From positions 186,001 to 250,000 of IMG/VR virus record IMGVR_UViG_3300031857_000002: DNA of 64,000 nucleotides; one strand, 5' to 3'. Source of the stretch: a virus. The notes under the pieces were generated by a model. The model had not been told where the DNA came from. It saw only the letters and a program-made list of their open reading frames with translations, and did not search any database. Positions within the stretch are counted from its first letter, which is position 1, and every line of letters begins with the position of its first letter. Shown piece by piece: positions 43,201-51,836 of the stretch. The position numbers were made by a program, and so were the translations under genes.

Positions 43201-44167
43201 AGCTGTACTCTACTTCTGTGGTGCCTTGATCTGGAATATTGCCATAGAACCAGCCTGTGGTTGCATCTAACACCAATCCAGGAGGTAATCCATTACCTTC
43301 ATTTACAGAGATAGCATAGGATATATTTGTAGTGTCATAATCGTTGCCCAGAAATTCATAGGCAAAATAATTGCTACTGCGAATTCTACCAAGATCGCTG
43401 GGACTAGCATTGGTCAAGAATGGTGCGCGGTTGTTGGTTTCGTCTGCTGTTACTTGAGTGTTGTCTGTTGTGATCTGTGTGGTGTCTGCAGTCATTTCAT
43501 TTCGTGCATACACAAACATAGTAAATGTTCTTAGGTCGTTGCTCTTGCCATCTGTAACTTCCAAGGTAAACTGATAAGTTCTGCTTTGGTATTGAGTCAC
43601 AAAGTCGTATGGCTCGGCACTGACGGCTGTTTCGTCATACCCAGGAGTTTGATCAATGGGATTGGCTGGCTCAATATAACCTGTTATAAGACCAGTAGCA
43701 CTGAGTGTAAGCCCGCCAGGTAATGCGCCTGCGGCCAGCGATACTACTGTTACATCAGTTGGGTCCGCATCACTGTATTGTATTTGTATGTTGACTTCGC
43801 CGCCATCGTAAAATGTTCCAATACTGCCAGCTGGAGTAATAAACTGTGGTACATCATTGCCAGTTACTGTGAGCTCAAATGTTCTGTCAGCAATGCGTCC
43901 TGTGGCTGTGGCACGAATAACAAACTTGCTGATCACGTCCTGATTTACAGAAACTGGAACACCTTGAATGCTGGCTGCTGCCTGCGGCACTCCAACAATT
44001 TGTCCTGTTGTGGTACATTGTATACCAGCAGGCAAAGTACCAGCAATCACAGCATAAGTCACAGGGCCTAGATCAGGATCCGTAGCCACAAGATTTTGCT
44101 GATAAAACACGCCTTCGGGTATGACCCCTAGACTCCCAGCCGCAGTTTGCCAAATAGGTTGTGCCAT
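40223..44167 (-). CDS. Giant fibre with putative Ig-like (He_PIG) repeats
   Basis: The 1314-residue protein contains repeated Ig-like elements of the type G-T-L-P-A-G-I-x-C...G-x-I-x-G-V-P (seen near residues 40-60 and 155-175 and again later). There are long beta-rich stretches with VGVIFTATGAGTGNGT near the C-terminus. It is large enough to be a long tail fibre or capsid-decoration adhesin. No enzyme motif is seen. Confidence 0.75.
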   Translation of the reverse strand: MAQPIWQTAAGSLGVIPEGVFYQQNLVATDPDLGPVTYAVIAGTLPAGIQCTTTGQIVGVPQAAASIQGVPVSVNQDVISKFVIRATATGRIADRTFELTVTGNDVPQFITPAGSIGTFYDGGEVNIQIQYSDADPTDVTVVSLAAGALPGGLTLSATGLITGYIEPANPIDQTPGYDETAVSAEPYDFVTQYQSRTYQFTLEVTDGKSNDLRTFTMFVYARNEMTADTTQITTDNTQVTADETNNRAPFLTNASPSDLGRIRSSNYFAYEFLGNDYDTTNISYAISVNEGNGLPPGLVLDATTGWFYGNIPDQGTTEVEYSFNISVYQTIGIGTPVTCTATTTTTNIITCASTSELGVGQPIKFSGTGLGGLSTDANTLYYVLAVINGTQFTVAANPTTTAAVELTTSAGSMTGTIIVASEPYPFTMTIVGAVDTEITWLTDADLGTLINGETSLLRVEAVNRGGRELQYQLASGEYNSLPQGLELLLSGDIAGRVTFNTFAIDLGATTIDDNTTTWDSEFTFTANAFAPDTRQILYNVSEINIINGGSGYDSGNPPVLQFLPVPIGASAVQATVGAITIVGGAITNVAVANRGAGYTGDTGSANAPTLVKVSGPSPTTDAVFEVVMEATGTRDVVSVFKTFTVRVVREYNAPYQNLYVQAMPPQNDRELIDSLLSNDNIFVPEYIFRPTDPNFGKSTQVVYQHAFGLAPDALDVYVESLYLNHYWKNLVLGQVETAVARDANDNIIYEVVYSRIVDNLVNNAGESVSKIVNLPYEIIDPADGSTVVTQVYPNSLDNMRDQVIDTVGQISTGLPLWMTSKQANGRVLGFTPAWVISYVNPGRGAQVAYYLNNQFGEQLNKVDFKVDRYILDRSLTINWDTTTQDWTPQPNLTTFDRFDTGVNTFIGNVSIATNLAYSDVNQKTLTYISELGGLDGQILNIDGNTLIFVKQEEFNGPPGSNYPTADAAFQDYEVLYGESPYSADGAAFDESFTISGGDILTCTASDGVTNTITYTNTSGSPKIYPGLPVTFSGSVFGGITAGLYVALTAPNNTTFTVAKATPMTATEASTNLITVTNITGFNVGDAVQFYQTTFGSLVEGTTYYILTVSIISGTTAQITVSLAPSGVTQTLTTGSGSCLMYGTTIDLTTVSSGSMTATTYNERMAIYQINVDPVTELVALTLVDQTASNEYVQISRGTQYRSAQLYRPTIAGEGLTRISWLPLITTGATPPYTIGTRYQIVTVGTTNWVAIGASANVVGVIFTATGAGTGNGTANSIETLFDGGSVEFIEPVDMYNPGDSNDKYLVFPKTNILV

Positions 44168-44177
44168 GGTTTAAAAA

Positions 44178-46790
44178 TTAATTGAGAGCTAACCAGCTAG
44201 TACCTGTGCTAACATATACTCTGCTGTTGAATTGACTGAATACCAGTGCTCCTTGTATTGCTGACCCTGGAGTAGCTGGATTTGTTGGAATACCAGCCAC
44301 CACAGGAATACTCAATATGTTGACACCAGTAATGTTTGCCCCTGTGATATTACCCGTGACATTCAATGCACTAATCACGTTGCCACTTAAACTCAGCCCA
44401 ACAGCGTTAACGTTACCACTGGTGATATTACCTCCAGCACTAATCAAACCTGTGGTAGTAACATTGCCAGCTATGACATTGCCAACCGCTGTGATATTAC
44501 CTCCAGCAGTCACAGTCAGAGATGCATTGAGTGCAGATATAATGTTGCCTGTTAAACTCAATATTCCTGTGTTAACATTGCCTGCAACAACATTGCCTGT
44601 GGCACTCACAATGCCTGGGGTATTGATATTGCCACCAGTTACGTTGCTTGTGACGTTGAGCAAGGACAACACATTTCCGCTTAGACTCAATCCAGCAGTG
44701 TTAACGTTGCCACTTGTGACATTCCCTGTAACACTTACTGTAGTACCTGTGTGTGTTGTGGCATTGACATTGGCACCTCCTAAGATATTACCACCTGTAA
44801 TGTTGCCAGTAGCCGTGATCAATCCTGCAGTAATATAATTTGCACCTGTGATGTTGCCTGCGGCGCTGATGGTGCTTGGAGTAGTAATGCTTCCGCCAGC
44901 AATAGCACCAGTGACATTTAGGTTGCCTATCACATTACCAATCAAGCTCAAACTAGTGGTAATAATGTTGCCACCTGTGATGTTGCCCCCAGCTGACACT
45001 ATGCCGGTGGTCCGTATGTTGCCACCTGCTACATTGGCAGCTGACGTAATATTGCCTGTGGCACTGATGTTTACGTTTGCAGTGAGATATTCTGATTCAA
45101 TGTTGCCTAGAACAATGTTGCCTAGTAAGGTAGTAGTAACAACTTCACCTACAACACTTACTTGTGTAGCAGCCATTAGTTTTCCAACATTGGCAATATA
45201 CCCAATAAATGAAGATTTTTCAAAAGAGTCAAAATACCATAATTGCTCTCCACGGGATTTGCCGTCGTTGGTAGTGAGTGGAGTGTTGTTGGGGCCACGA
45301 CCAAGACCAATAATTGGATCTTCAACTTCTAGTGTGTCTACGTTGACATAACTCAAGTTGCCATTAACAGTTAAGTTACCGCCAATCACAGCATCGCCAG
45401 TTGCGTTGATTGACCCAATGCTGATGTTGCCACCAGCAATGTTGCCAGCCGCTGTGATGTTACCTGCTGATGATATTGCACCAGTAGAACTAATAATACC
45501 ACCAGTGATCAAGTTACCGCCTGTGATGTTGGCAGTTACTGAAACTGTGGTACCTGTATGTGTTGTGGCATTGACATTGGCACCGCCTAGTACATTACCC
45601 CCAGAAATATTACCAGTAACGTTGACATTACCAGCAGTGTTAACATTGCCACCAACAACGTTGCCTGTGGCGCTGACTAGTCCAGCCGTGTTAATGTTTC
45701 CGCCATCAACGTTGCCTGTAGCTGATACTGCGGTACCTTGCACCAGGGACAATGATATAACATTGCCGCCTGTGATGTTGCCACTAGCACTGACCACTGC
45801 TCCAGATATGGCGCTAACAACAGCAATATTGCCACCACCAATGTTGCCTGTTCCTACACTTAAACTAGCACCAGTAACTGCACCAGCAGCACTGATAGTA
45901 CCGCCTACATTGGCATAGCCCACTGTGATCAAGTTACCGCCAGTTACGTTACCCAGGGCACTGACAATGCCGCCTGTGGTCATGTTACTGGCTTCTACAT
46001 TGCCATTTCCTCCAGAAGCATTGGCCACCACAAGATAGTTTAGTGTGCCAACTGTGGTCAATGAACTGTTTAATACGGTGGCAGCAAGAGTAGCACCGGT
46101 CAATGCGTTAGCAGAAGTTGTTGCAGTTACTCCAGTTAGTGCGCTGCCGTTGCCATTGAAGAATAGTGCAGAGACGTTGCCTGATGATGTGATTGAGCCA
46201 AATGCACTAACGGCTCCAGCTGTGGTTAAATTACCACCAACTACGTTGCCTGTTGCAGTTACTAACCCAACTGTGCCTAGATTCTGTGCAGTAATATTAC
46301 CCGAAGCTGATAATATCCCTGGCGTAATTAAATTGCCGCCAGTGATGTTTCCTGACGCAGATAAGTTGGCCAACACACCAACTTTTGTTAAACTGCTCAA
46401 AGTCACATTGGCGCTGAGTGTATTTCCTATTAAGTCTGCGGCATTTGTAGTTCCTGGCACGTTGGTTAACAATGCACCATTTCCAATAAACAACCCGCCC
46501 GAAACAATATTACCCACAGCACTGATCACGTTGGCCACTGTGGTCCCTACTATTGTAACTCCTGTACCTGTTACAGTTACAACGTTGGCCACGTTAGCAC
46601 TGCTCATGCGGATCGGGCCACTAAGTGCAATTTGAATGTTGCTGGTGCCGTTAGCAATACCCGAAACCCCAGCTTGGTTTTCAAGTAATCCAAAATTGCT
46701 GTTGATAATTTGGAAAGCTGTTCGTAAGGGATCACCGGTGCCGTCGTTAGCAGTGTTTCCTACGTTGATTTGCTCAAGTGTAATTGCCAT
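44178..46790 (-). CDS. Repeat-rich tail fibre (SATGNITGGN repeats)
   Basis: The 870-residue protein has a short leader (ITLEQINVGNTANDGTG, TAFQIINSNF) and then tens of imperfect units of about 18-25 residues with core S-A-x-G-N-(I/V)-x-G-G-N, interrupted around residues 480-545 by a non-repetitive VEDPIIGLGRGPN island. The C-terminus (QFNSRVYVSTGTSW) is a tip-like segment. It probably forms a trimeric beta-solenoid fibre. Confidence 0.82.
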   Translation of the reverse strand: MAITLEQINVGNTANDGTGDPLRTAFQIINSNFGLLENQAGVSGIANGTSNIQIALSGPIRMSSANVANVVTVTGTGVTIVGTTVANVISAVGNIVSGGLFIGNGALLTNVPGTTNAADLIGNTLSANVTLSSLTKVGVLANLSASGNITGGNLITPGILSASGNITAQNLGTVGLVTATGNVVGGNLTTAGAVSAFGSITSSGNVSALFFNGNGSALTGVTATTSANALTGATLAATVLNSSLTTVGTLNYLVVANASGGNGNVEASNMTTGGIVSALGNVTGGNLITVGYANVGGTISAAGAVTGASLSVGTGNIGGGNIAVVSAISGAVVSASGNITGGNVISLSLVQGTAVSATGNVDGGNINTAGLVSATGNVVGGNVNTAGNVNVTGNISGGNVLGGANVNATTHTGTTVSVTANITGGNLITGGIISSTGAISSAGNITAAGNIAGGNISIGSINATGDAVIGGNLTVNGNLSYVNVDTLEVEDPIIGLGRGPNNTPLTTNDGKSRGEQLWYFDSFEKSSFIGYIANVGKLMAATQVSVVGEVVTTTLLGNIVLGNIESEYLTANVNISATGNITSAANVAGGNIRTTGIVSAGGNITGGNIITTSLSLIGNVIGNLNVTGAIAGGSITTPSTISAAGNITGANYITAGLITATGNITGGNILGGANVNATTHTGTTVSVTGNVTSGNVNTAGLSLSGNVLSLLNVTSNVTGGNINTPGIVSATGNVVAGNVNTGILSLTGNIISALNASLTVTAGGNITAVGNVIAGNVTTTGLISAGGNITSGNVNAVGLSLSGNVISALNVTGNITGANITGVNILSIPVVAGIPTNPATPGSAIQGALVFSQFNSRVYVSTGTSWLALN
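44300..46650 (-). repeat. Degenerate tandem repeats within fibre gene
   Basis: On the DNA level many copies of an imperfect unit with cores like GGTAACATTAC... and GGTGGCAAT... recur every ~55-75 bp. They arise from the encoded S-A-T-G-N-x-x-G-G-N units and are likely sites for copy-number change by recombination or slippage. Confidence 0.7.
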
Positions 46791-46808
46791 AATCTAATCC
46801 TGTTGGAG

Positions 46809-46814
46809 TATTTA
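46809..46814 (-). promoter_or_regulatory. Late-promoter-like TAAATA element
   Basis: GGTAAATAC with core 18 nt upstream of the 870-residue fibre ATG. Confidence 0.45.
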
Positions 46815-46853
46815 CCAAAAACTTTGTACCTGGCTACACAGTTTGGTTTGTGC

Positions 46854-46859
46854 TAAATA
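46854..46859 (+). promoter_or_regulatory. Late-promoter-like TAAATA element
   Basis: GCTAAATATG with core 19 nt upstream of the plus-strand fibre ATG and TTGGAG in between. Confidence 0.5.
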
Positions 46860-46878
46860 TGAACAGTTGGAGTGATCA

Positions 46879-49557
46879 ATGTCATATATTATCAATAATA
46901 GTCGTGGAAACATCGTAGCAGTAATACCTGATGGTTCAGTAAACACCAGTACAAGTTTGACCCTGATTGGGCAAGGTGTAACCAATTACGGTACTGACCA
47001 AAATGAAAACTTGGTATATTTACTGGAAAACTTTGCTAGTCCTACTGCACCTAGCACACCTATTTTAGGGCAATTATGGTACAATTCTAGTTCAGATTCC
47101 CTGTACTCATATAGCAGTGCAAATGTCTGGGTGGTGTTGGCCAATGACACTTATGTGCAAGCTCAAAAGGTTAGTCCGGTATTTACTGGTATACCCACAG
47201 CACCCACAGCCACATCAGGCACAGCCAACACACAGATTGCTACCACAGCCTTTGTAACCAACAGCCCTGCGCTAAGTGGCGTGCCTACAGCACCCACAGC
47301 AGCCAATGGCACTAGCACCACGCAGATTGCTACCACTGCTTTTGTAAGAAATGCCACTCTTGGACTAGGCACAATGAGCCAACAAAATGCCAGTGCAGTC
47401 ACAATCACTGGTGGCACCATTACCGGGCTGAGTTCTGCACTACCTGTAGCAAGCGGAGGCACTGGAGGCAATACTGCTGCCACAGCAAGAACAAATCTTG
47501 GATTAGGCGACATTGCTACACAAAACGCCAATGCAGTAGCATTCACTAGCGGGACTATTAGTGGACTGACTTCATTGGCAGTTGCTAATACCACATCTGG
47601 GCCTGTGGTTAGTACCAGCGGGGTGTTGTCTGCTATAGCGGCGCTGCCAGTAAATCAAGGTGGAACTGGTGCAACCGATGCTGCCACAGCAAGAACTAAT
47701 CTAGGACTAGGGTCAGGTGCCACTGCTAATGTAGGTACTATTGCCACTCAAGACGCCAATGCAGTCACAATCACTGGTGGAACCATAACTGGACTCTCGT
47801 CAGCGTTGCCTGTAGCATCGGGCGGTACTGGGGGCAACACTGCCGCTACCGCAAGATCGGCACTGTCAGCAGCCGCTTCAGGCAACAACTCTGATATCAC
47901 ACAGATTTCAGGATTGACCACCGCACTGAGCCCAGTGTTTGGTGGCACAGGACAAACAACATTCACAGCAGGCGCAGTACTATTGGGTGCTGGCAATGGA
48001 CCGATTGCCACAGTAGCACCAGGCACATCAGGCAACATTCTTCGCAGTAATGGATCAGCTTGGGTAAGTGAAAACGTACCCGACGGCGGAGGCACAGTGA
48101 CCAGCGTGGCACTTGCAGGAGGTACAGGCATCAGTGTTAGTGGTAGTCCTATTCTAAGTTCAGGCACTATCACTGTGACCAACACAGGTATTACATCTAT
48201 TACAGGCCCCACAGATGGTCCACAAACTGGCGCTATTACATTTACCGGTTCAGGCGTGACCAAAAATGGAAACGTTTATACATTCAGTAGCATAGGTGCT
48301 ACTGGACCACAAGGGCCTGCCGGTCCTGCCGGTACTAACGGCACAAATGGTACCAATGGTACCAATGGTATCAACGGAGCAACAGGTCCTGCTGGCCCAC
48401 AAGGCCCACAAGGTATTCAAGGCACCCCCGGGGCTGGCGGCGATGTATATCTAGCTAACAATCAGGTGTTTACTGGTACTAATGGATTCAGTGCAACCGT
48501 TACGCTATCTAATGTTGTCCGAGTAAACAACGACAACACAGGTGGTGCTGCCAATTCAGGTTTTATAAATTTTGGCAACCCTGGAGGTTGGACCGTGGGC
48601 AAGAGCGTGTATTCAGGTGTTACTGCTTTGGCCTTGCGAGCAGGTACTTCGGGCGCATTATATATTTCTGGCACTCAAACAGATTTGATCACTAACCGAT
48701 TTATTTGTTCGGGATTAGGAGGATTCAGCTCGTCTACAGAATCTGCCTTGTACGGATCATGTTCTTCATTAGGTGCCGCTGGTGCCATTGGTTTATACAC
48801 TCTGGCCACGCCGGGACTGGGCATTGGTGTACGTGGCGAAGGAACTTCATCAGGGTTTGGAGGAGATCTATTACAAGCTGTCACTGCAAGAAGTTCAAGC
48901 ACAGCATTTGACTTTATTGAAGGTTGGGCAGCTGATGCGTCCGTTTGGAAAGTTACAGGACAAGGAAAATTTATTACTGCCTACTCTGGCGCTGACTATG
49001 CTGAATACTTTGAGAGCGCCACAGGTGTTGCGTTAGAAGTAGGTGCCACTGTGGTTTTAGATAACGGGCTAGTTCGTGTTGCTACTGATACTGATGCTGT
49101 AGGAGATATCATTGGTGTAGTTCGTCCCAAAGAAGAAGGCAGAACCACTGCCATGATTGGCAATGAATCTGAACTGCATTGGAATCAACGCTGGATCACT
49201 GATGACTTTGGTAGATTTATCAAAGATACACACGAAATCATTGAATGGCAAACAGTAGATGACACAGGGCAAACTAAGTATCACTCTTATGAAAGTCATG
49301 CTATACCTGCTGATATAGTGATACCCAATCATGCGGTACGTCAATCGCACGACACAGACGGTAATGCCTATCATCACTATCGTGAAAATCCTTCATACGA
49401 TGCTGATGCGACGTATGTACCACGCAGTCAGCGTGATGAGTGGGTGATTGTTGGTATGGTAGGACAGGTTCCTGTACTAAAGGGCCAACCTGTAAATCCT
49501 TCCTGGCGCAAGATGAAAGCGATCAGTTCCGCAGTTGAACTGTGGTTTATACGCTAA
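46879..49557 (+). CDS. Collagen-repeat tail fibre with Peptidase_G2-like C-terminus
   Basis: The 892-residue plus-strand protein has, after a beta-rich start, repeats of the TAPTA(T/A)NGT and [17 protein letters not shown] type (phage tail repeats), a collagen-like Gly-x-y run ([13 protein letters not shown] ... GPQGIQG) at about 475-520, then a jelly-roll part and a C-terminal ~170 residues beginning [10 protein letters not shown], like the Peptidase_G2 IMC autoprocessing domain. It is likely a self-trimming trimer. Its 3' end overlaps the IscA gene by 11 bp in convergent orientation. Confidence 0.85.
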   Translation: MSYIINNSRGNIVAVIPDGSVNTSTSLTLIGQGVTNYGTDQNENLVYLLENFASPTAPSTPILGQLWYNSSSDSLYSYSSANVWVVLANDTYVQAQKVSPVFTGIPTAPTATSGTANTQIATTAFVTNSPALSGVPTAPTAANGTSTTQIATTAFVRNATLGLGTMSQQNASAVTITGGTITGLSSALPVASGGTGGNTAATARTNLGLGDIATQNANAVAFTSGTISGLTSLAVANTTSGPVVSTSGVLSAIAALPVNQGGTGATDAATARTNLGLGSGATANVGTIATQDANAVTITGGTITGLSSALPVASGGTGGNTAATARSALSAAASGNNSDITQISGLTTALSPVFGGTGQTTFTAGAVLLGAGNGPIATVAPGTSGNILRSNGSAWVSENVPDGGGTVTSVALAGGTGISVSGSPILSSGTITVTNTGITSITGPTDGPQTGAITFTGSGVTKNGNVYTFSSIGATGPQGPAGPAGTNGTNGTNGTNGINGATGPAGPQGPQGIQGTPGAGGDVYLANNQVFTGTNGFSATVTLSNVVRVNNDNTGGAANSGFINFGNPGGWTVGKSVYSGVTALALRAGTSGALYISGTQTDLITNRFICSGLGGFSSSTESALYGSCSSLGAAGAIGLYTLATPGLGIGVRGEGTSSGFGGDLLQAVTARSSSTAFDFIEGWAADASVWKVTGQGKFITAYSGADYAEYFESATGVALEVGATVVLDNGLVRVATDTDAVGDIIGVVRPKEEGRTTAMIGNESELHWNQRWITDDFGRFIKDTHEIIEWQTVDDTGQTKYHSYESHAIPADIVIPNHAVRQSHDTDGNAYHHYRENPSYDADATYVPRSQRDEWVIVGMVGQVPVLKGQPVNPSWRKMKAISSAVELWFIR

Positions 49558-49867
49558 AACTTGAACCACATCCGCAAGTGGTTTGAGCTTGCGGATTATT
49601 GATTACAAAACTAGATCCCATATCTGAATCGTTATATTTGATCTCTGCGTTTTGTAAGTATTGCATGCTCATGGCATCCACTAACACTGTGACATCTTCA
49701 TAAACAAAATCAAAGTCGTCTTCGTTCTTTGTTTCTTCCAATGTAAATCCATATTGCATACCTGAGCAACCTCCACCTTGCACAAACACACGGAGTTTGG
49801 CATTGGGGTTGTTCTCTTCTGCTAAGATGTCTCTTAACTTGGTAACTGCGCTTGTGTCTAATTTCAT
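49547..49867 (-). CDS. A-type Fe-S carrier protein (IscA/ErpA-like)
   Basis: The 106-residue protein (start ATG 49867) has the three family cysteines: C34 in [10 protein letters not shown] and C98/C100 in [11 protein letters not shown]. These bind Fe or a 2Fe-2S cluster and pass it to target proteins. Its start overlaps the stop of the superoxide dismutase gene, so the two are coupled. It could support the phage radical SAM enzymes or repair damaged host clusters. Confidence 0.92.
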   Translation of the reverse strand: MKLDTSAVTKLRDILAEENNPNAKLRVFVQGGGCSGMQYGFTLEETKNEDDFDFVYEDVTVLVDAMSMQYLQNAEIKYNDSDMGSSFVINNPQAQTTCGCGSSFSV

Positions 49868-50415
49868 TATAGTCTTTCGTTGCAAACGTCCCAGTCAATG
49901 ATCTTCCAGATATTGTCTAGGTAACGTTCTTTGTCTGCTTGGTAATCCAAGGCCCAGGCGTGTTCCCACCAGTCCACTAACACACAGATGTCTGTGCGAA
50001 CAGCATGGTTAGCAATGGTTTTAATGTCACCACCAGTGCTCAAATAAACCCAACCAGATCCTTGAATCTTCATTGCGGCTTGTTTGAATTCTTCTTTGAA
50101 ATCTTCCCAGGTTTCAAAGTGTTCTTCTATCAGCGCAAGTACTGCACCTCGGGGCCGGTTGGCGCCTTTGGGAGGCCTAAGCTGAGGGAAAAACTTGTTG
50201 TGTAAAAAACTGCCAGCACGATTAAAATCCGCATTGCCTTCTCCTGCATTGTAGCGTTTGGCATAGCCTTTGGCCAAATGCTCAAAATGATAGTCTATAG
50301 TTTCCTTGCTCATTATGGGTTCAAGGTCTTTGATACCATAAGGTAAAGGCGTGGTTTCCAGTTTTGCCGGACGGGTGCTTGCTTCTACAAGATTGATGTG
50401 GTCGCGTAGTTCCAT
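49867..50415 (-). CDS. sod: Fe/Mn superoxide dismutase with a capsid-leader-like N-terminus
   Basis: The 182-residue protein has SOD features: [23 protein letters not shown] with H43, [11 protein letters not shown] with H72, GSGWVYLS, and [12 protein letters not shown] with D148 and H152, all four metal ligands present. The second-shell Gln that tunes the metal seems replaced (ANHAV, H137). The first residues [12 protein letters not shown] resemble T4 capsid-targeting leaders with L-V-E|A. AATAAATA ends 4 nt before the ATG, and no ribosome binding site is visible. It detoxifies superoxide in host or particle. Confidence 0.88.
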   Translation of the reverse strand: MELRDHINLVEASTRPAKLETTPLPYGIKDLEPIMSKETIDYHFEHLAKGYAKRYNAGEGNADFNRAGSFLHNKFFPQLRPPKGANRPRGAVLALIEEHFETWEDFKEEFKQAAMKIQGSGWVYLSTGGDIKTIANHAVRTDICVLVDWWEHAWALDYQADKERYLDNIWKIIDWDVCNERL

Positions 50416-50419
50416 GTTG

Positions 50420-50427
50420 TATTTATT
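50420..50427 (-). promoter_or_regulatory. Late-promoter-like AATAAATA octamer for sod
   Basis: It ends 4 nt before the sod ATG (50415), predicting a leaderless sod-iscA mRNA. Confidence 0.45.
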
Positions 50428-50641
50428 TGCGACGAGTGATACGTCCCTTGGAGAGATCGTAAGGACTAAACTCTAGTTCAACCCTGTCTCCTAGCAACAC
50501 CTTGATGTTGTTCTTGCGCATACGTCCAGATAAGTGTGCTACAACCAAGTTTGGTAAATTGTCTAATTTAATGCGGAACATGGCAGCGGGTAAAACTTCT
50601 TCTACTCGACCTTCCATGTTGATAATATCTTCTTTTGCCAT
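50423..50641 (-). CDS. infA: Translation initiation factor IF-1
   Basis: The 72-residue protein is as long as E. coli IF-1 and follows it closely by pattern: [13 protein letters not shown], an OB-fold with MFRIKLDN and [11 protein letters not shown], and a C-terminal [15 protein letters not shown]-1 binds the A site during initiation. The ATG at 50641 is chosen over one two codons upstream. It lies in a phage operon directly upstream of sod, which shows it is a phage gene and not host DNA. Confidence 0.93.
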   Translation of the reverse strand: MAKEDIINMEGRVEEVLPAAMFRIKLDNLPNLVVAHLSGRMRKNNIKVLLGDRVELEFSPYDLSKGRITRRK

Positions 50642-50651
50642 AAGCAATTAC

Positions 50652-51074
50652 TTATTCGAACGTCAATTCCGCAGTGATCTTCTTTAATCGATCCATTCGG
50701 AAACTGCGCCAGGCTTGAGCTTCTAGATCAAACACCTTGATCACAGCAGGATCTGATTCCTTCCGGGGTTTTTTGGATTCGGTTACCAGCCCGTCCACAC
50801 GTCCCACAATGGAAGCACTGTATGACATAACCGCCATTGGGGGGTTTTCAGGAATCAAGTCCCAGTTTAAGGTACACTTCATGTCACGTTCGGTGCCGTC
50901 TGCTTTGGTAAAGCGTATGGTGATTTCTTGTTTGTTCAACAAGCTCTTGACCCAGTCACGCATGATGGTCTTGTTGACATCATCTGCTTCTTGGTACATT
51001 GTGCCTGGAGCTCCTTTGAGAAGTCGTACAACTTCTTGTTTTTCCCACATATCGGTACTCATAATTCCATCCAT
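50652..51074 (-). CDS. Conserved phage protein, SH3-like fold
   Basis: The 140-residue protein (ATG 51074; GTG 51113 also possible) has a beta-rich C-terminal half (EITIRFTKADGTERDM ... AWRSFRMDRLKKI) similar to small SH3-barrel DUF2693-type domains of T4-like phages, preceded by a helical VVRLLKGAPGTMYQ segment. A role in DNA or protein binding is plausible. GAGAA lies upstream of the chosen ATG. Confidence 0.6.
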   Translation of the reverse strand: MDGIMSTDMWEKQEVVRLLKGAPGTMYQEADDVNKTIMRDWVKSLLNKQEITIRFTKADGTERDMKCTLNWDLIPENPPMAVMSYSASIVGRVDGLVTESKKPRKESDPAVIKVFDLEAQAWRSFRMDRLKKITAELTFE

Positions 51075-51109
51075 AATAATTTCTCTATTGGTTAACAAAC
51101 GTTTCTTAA

Positions 51110-51388
51110 TCACGGCCAGACTGACTTAAACACCAGCATGTCTTGCTCATCCCCAAAGCAAACTTTGTATTTTTTAGATTTGGTAAGTTTCTCATTGATC
51201 AGGGTTTGAGTATCTTCGTCATGTCCTCCCCAGATCATGGTCCAACGTCCTTCGCGATTGTTGAATGGTTCCCAGGGATGGCCAAACTGTTGTTCACACC
51301 ATTTGTGAACCTGCAGTCGTTTGGGCATGTCAATAAAGGTTTCATGCACCAGGCCATTAAATGATGCTGAATGAACAAGATGTTTCAT
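51110..51388 (-). CDS. Small hypothetical protein
   Basis: The 92-residue protein is alpha/beta with aromatic stretches (WEPFNNREGRWTMIWGG) and no recognised motif. AGAGGATA precedes the ATG. It lies between the SH3-like gene and the next gene, whose stop overlaps its start. Confidence 0.6.
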   Translation of the reverse strand: MKHLVHSASFNGLVHETFIDMPKRLQVHKWCEQQFGHPWEPFNNREGRWTMIWGGHDEDTQTLINEKLTKSKKYKVCFGDEQDMLVFKSVWP

Positions 51389-51783
51389 TATCCTCTCCTC
51401 ATTGTGGCAATGTCATGTGCCTCTTCATCCGAGAACACAGGCACAGCGTTGGATTTATGCATGGTACCAATGCCCAAGATCTTGGTGCCTGTGTACCGCG
51501 GAATATCTTTTGTGCGTACGGCACCTGCGTGTCCTGTGTCGCGACTGGGGATGTGAGCAGTCTCGCGGCCCACAGGTGTGGTCAAGTTGTAGGTCAGCGG
51601 TTCGGCACTCATGGCCCGACGACGGCGACGTTCATCTTGTTCAATGCCTTGAGTTTTCAACAGCTCTTTCCAACTGGTGTCCAGATCGCGGGCACGTTGT
51701 GCTTCTGCGGCATTACGAAATTTGACCTTGCCACGCTTTTTGCCGTTGAGGCTCAAGCTAGGGTGATGTAGGTGCATGCTCAT
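51388..51783 (-). CDS. Conserved phage protein (ILGIGTMHKSNAVPVF motif)
   Basis: The 131-residue protein has a helical Arg-rich N-terminal half, then RETAHIPSRDTG, YTGTKILGIGTMHKSN and SDEEAHDIATMRR, a combination I recognise from many tailed phages of aquatic bacteria, function unknown. It has a perfect-consensus promoter and a TTGGAG ribosome binding site. Confidence 0.72.
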   Translation of the reverse strand: MSMHLHHPSLSLNGKKRGKVKFRNAAEAQRARDLDTSWKELLKTQGIEQDERRRRRAMSAEPLTYNLTTPVGRETAHIPSRDTGHAGAVRTKDIPRYTGTKILGIGTMHKSNAVPVFSDEEAHDIATMRRG

Positions 51784-51807
51784 TCAGTATCTCCAAAGTA
51801 TGTGTGT

Positions 51808-51836
51808 ATTATAACATGCCCAAATTTATTTGTCAA
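51808..51836 (-). promoter_or_regulatory. Perfect-consensus sigma-70 promoter
   Basis: TTGACA, 17 bp, TATAAT; the -35 covers the last codons of the upstream gene. It drives the gene ending at 51388 and probably those downstream. Confidence 0.85.

Noticed and set aside
44317-46635. Long plus-strand frames rich in Leu-Pro-Pro opposite the repeat fibre
   Set aside because: They are antisense shadows of the repeat gene; composition follows the reverse of its repeats and no binding sites precede them.
44300-46650. Regularly spaced repeats that could suggest a CRISPR array
   Set aside because: Repeats are degenerate, have no distinct spacers and stay in frame in a single coding sequence.
47163-48263. 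Minus-strand frames opposite the plus-strand fibre
   Set aside because: Low-complexity Val/Pro shadows of the Gly/Thr-rich fibre frame without ribosome binding sites.
50423-50641. IF-1 as host contamination or misassembly
   Set aside because: It is flanked within 11 nt by phage-type genes in the same orientation, with the sod promoter octamer overlapping its end.
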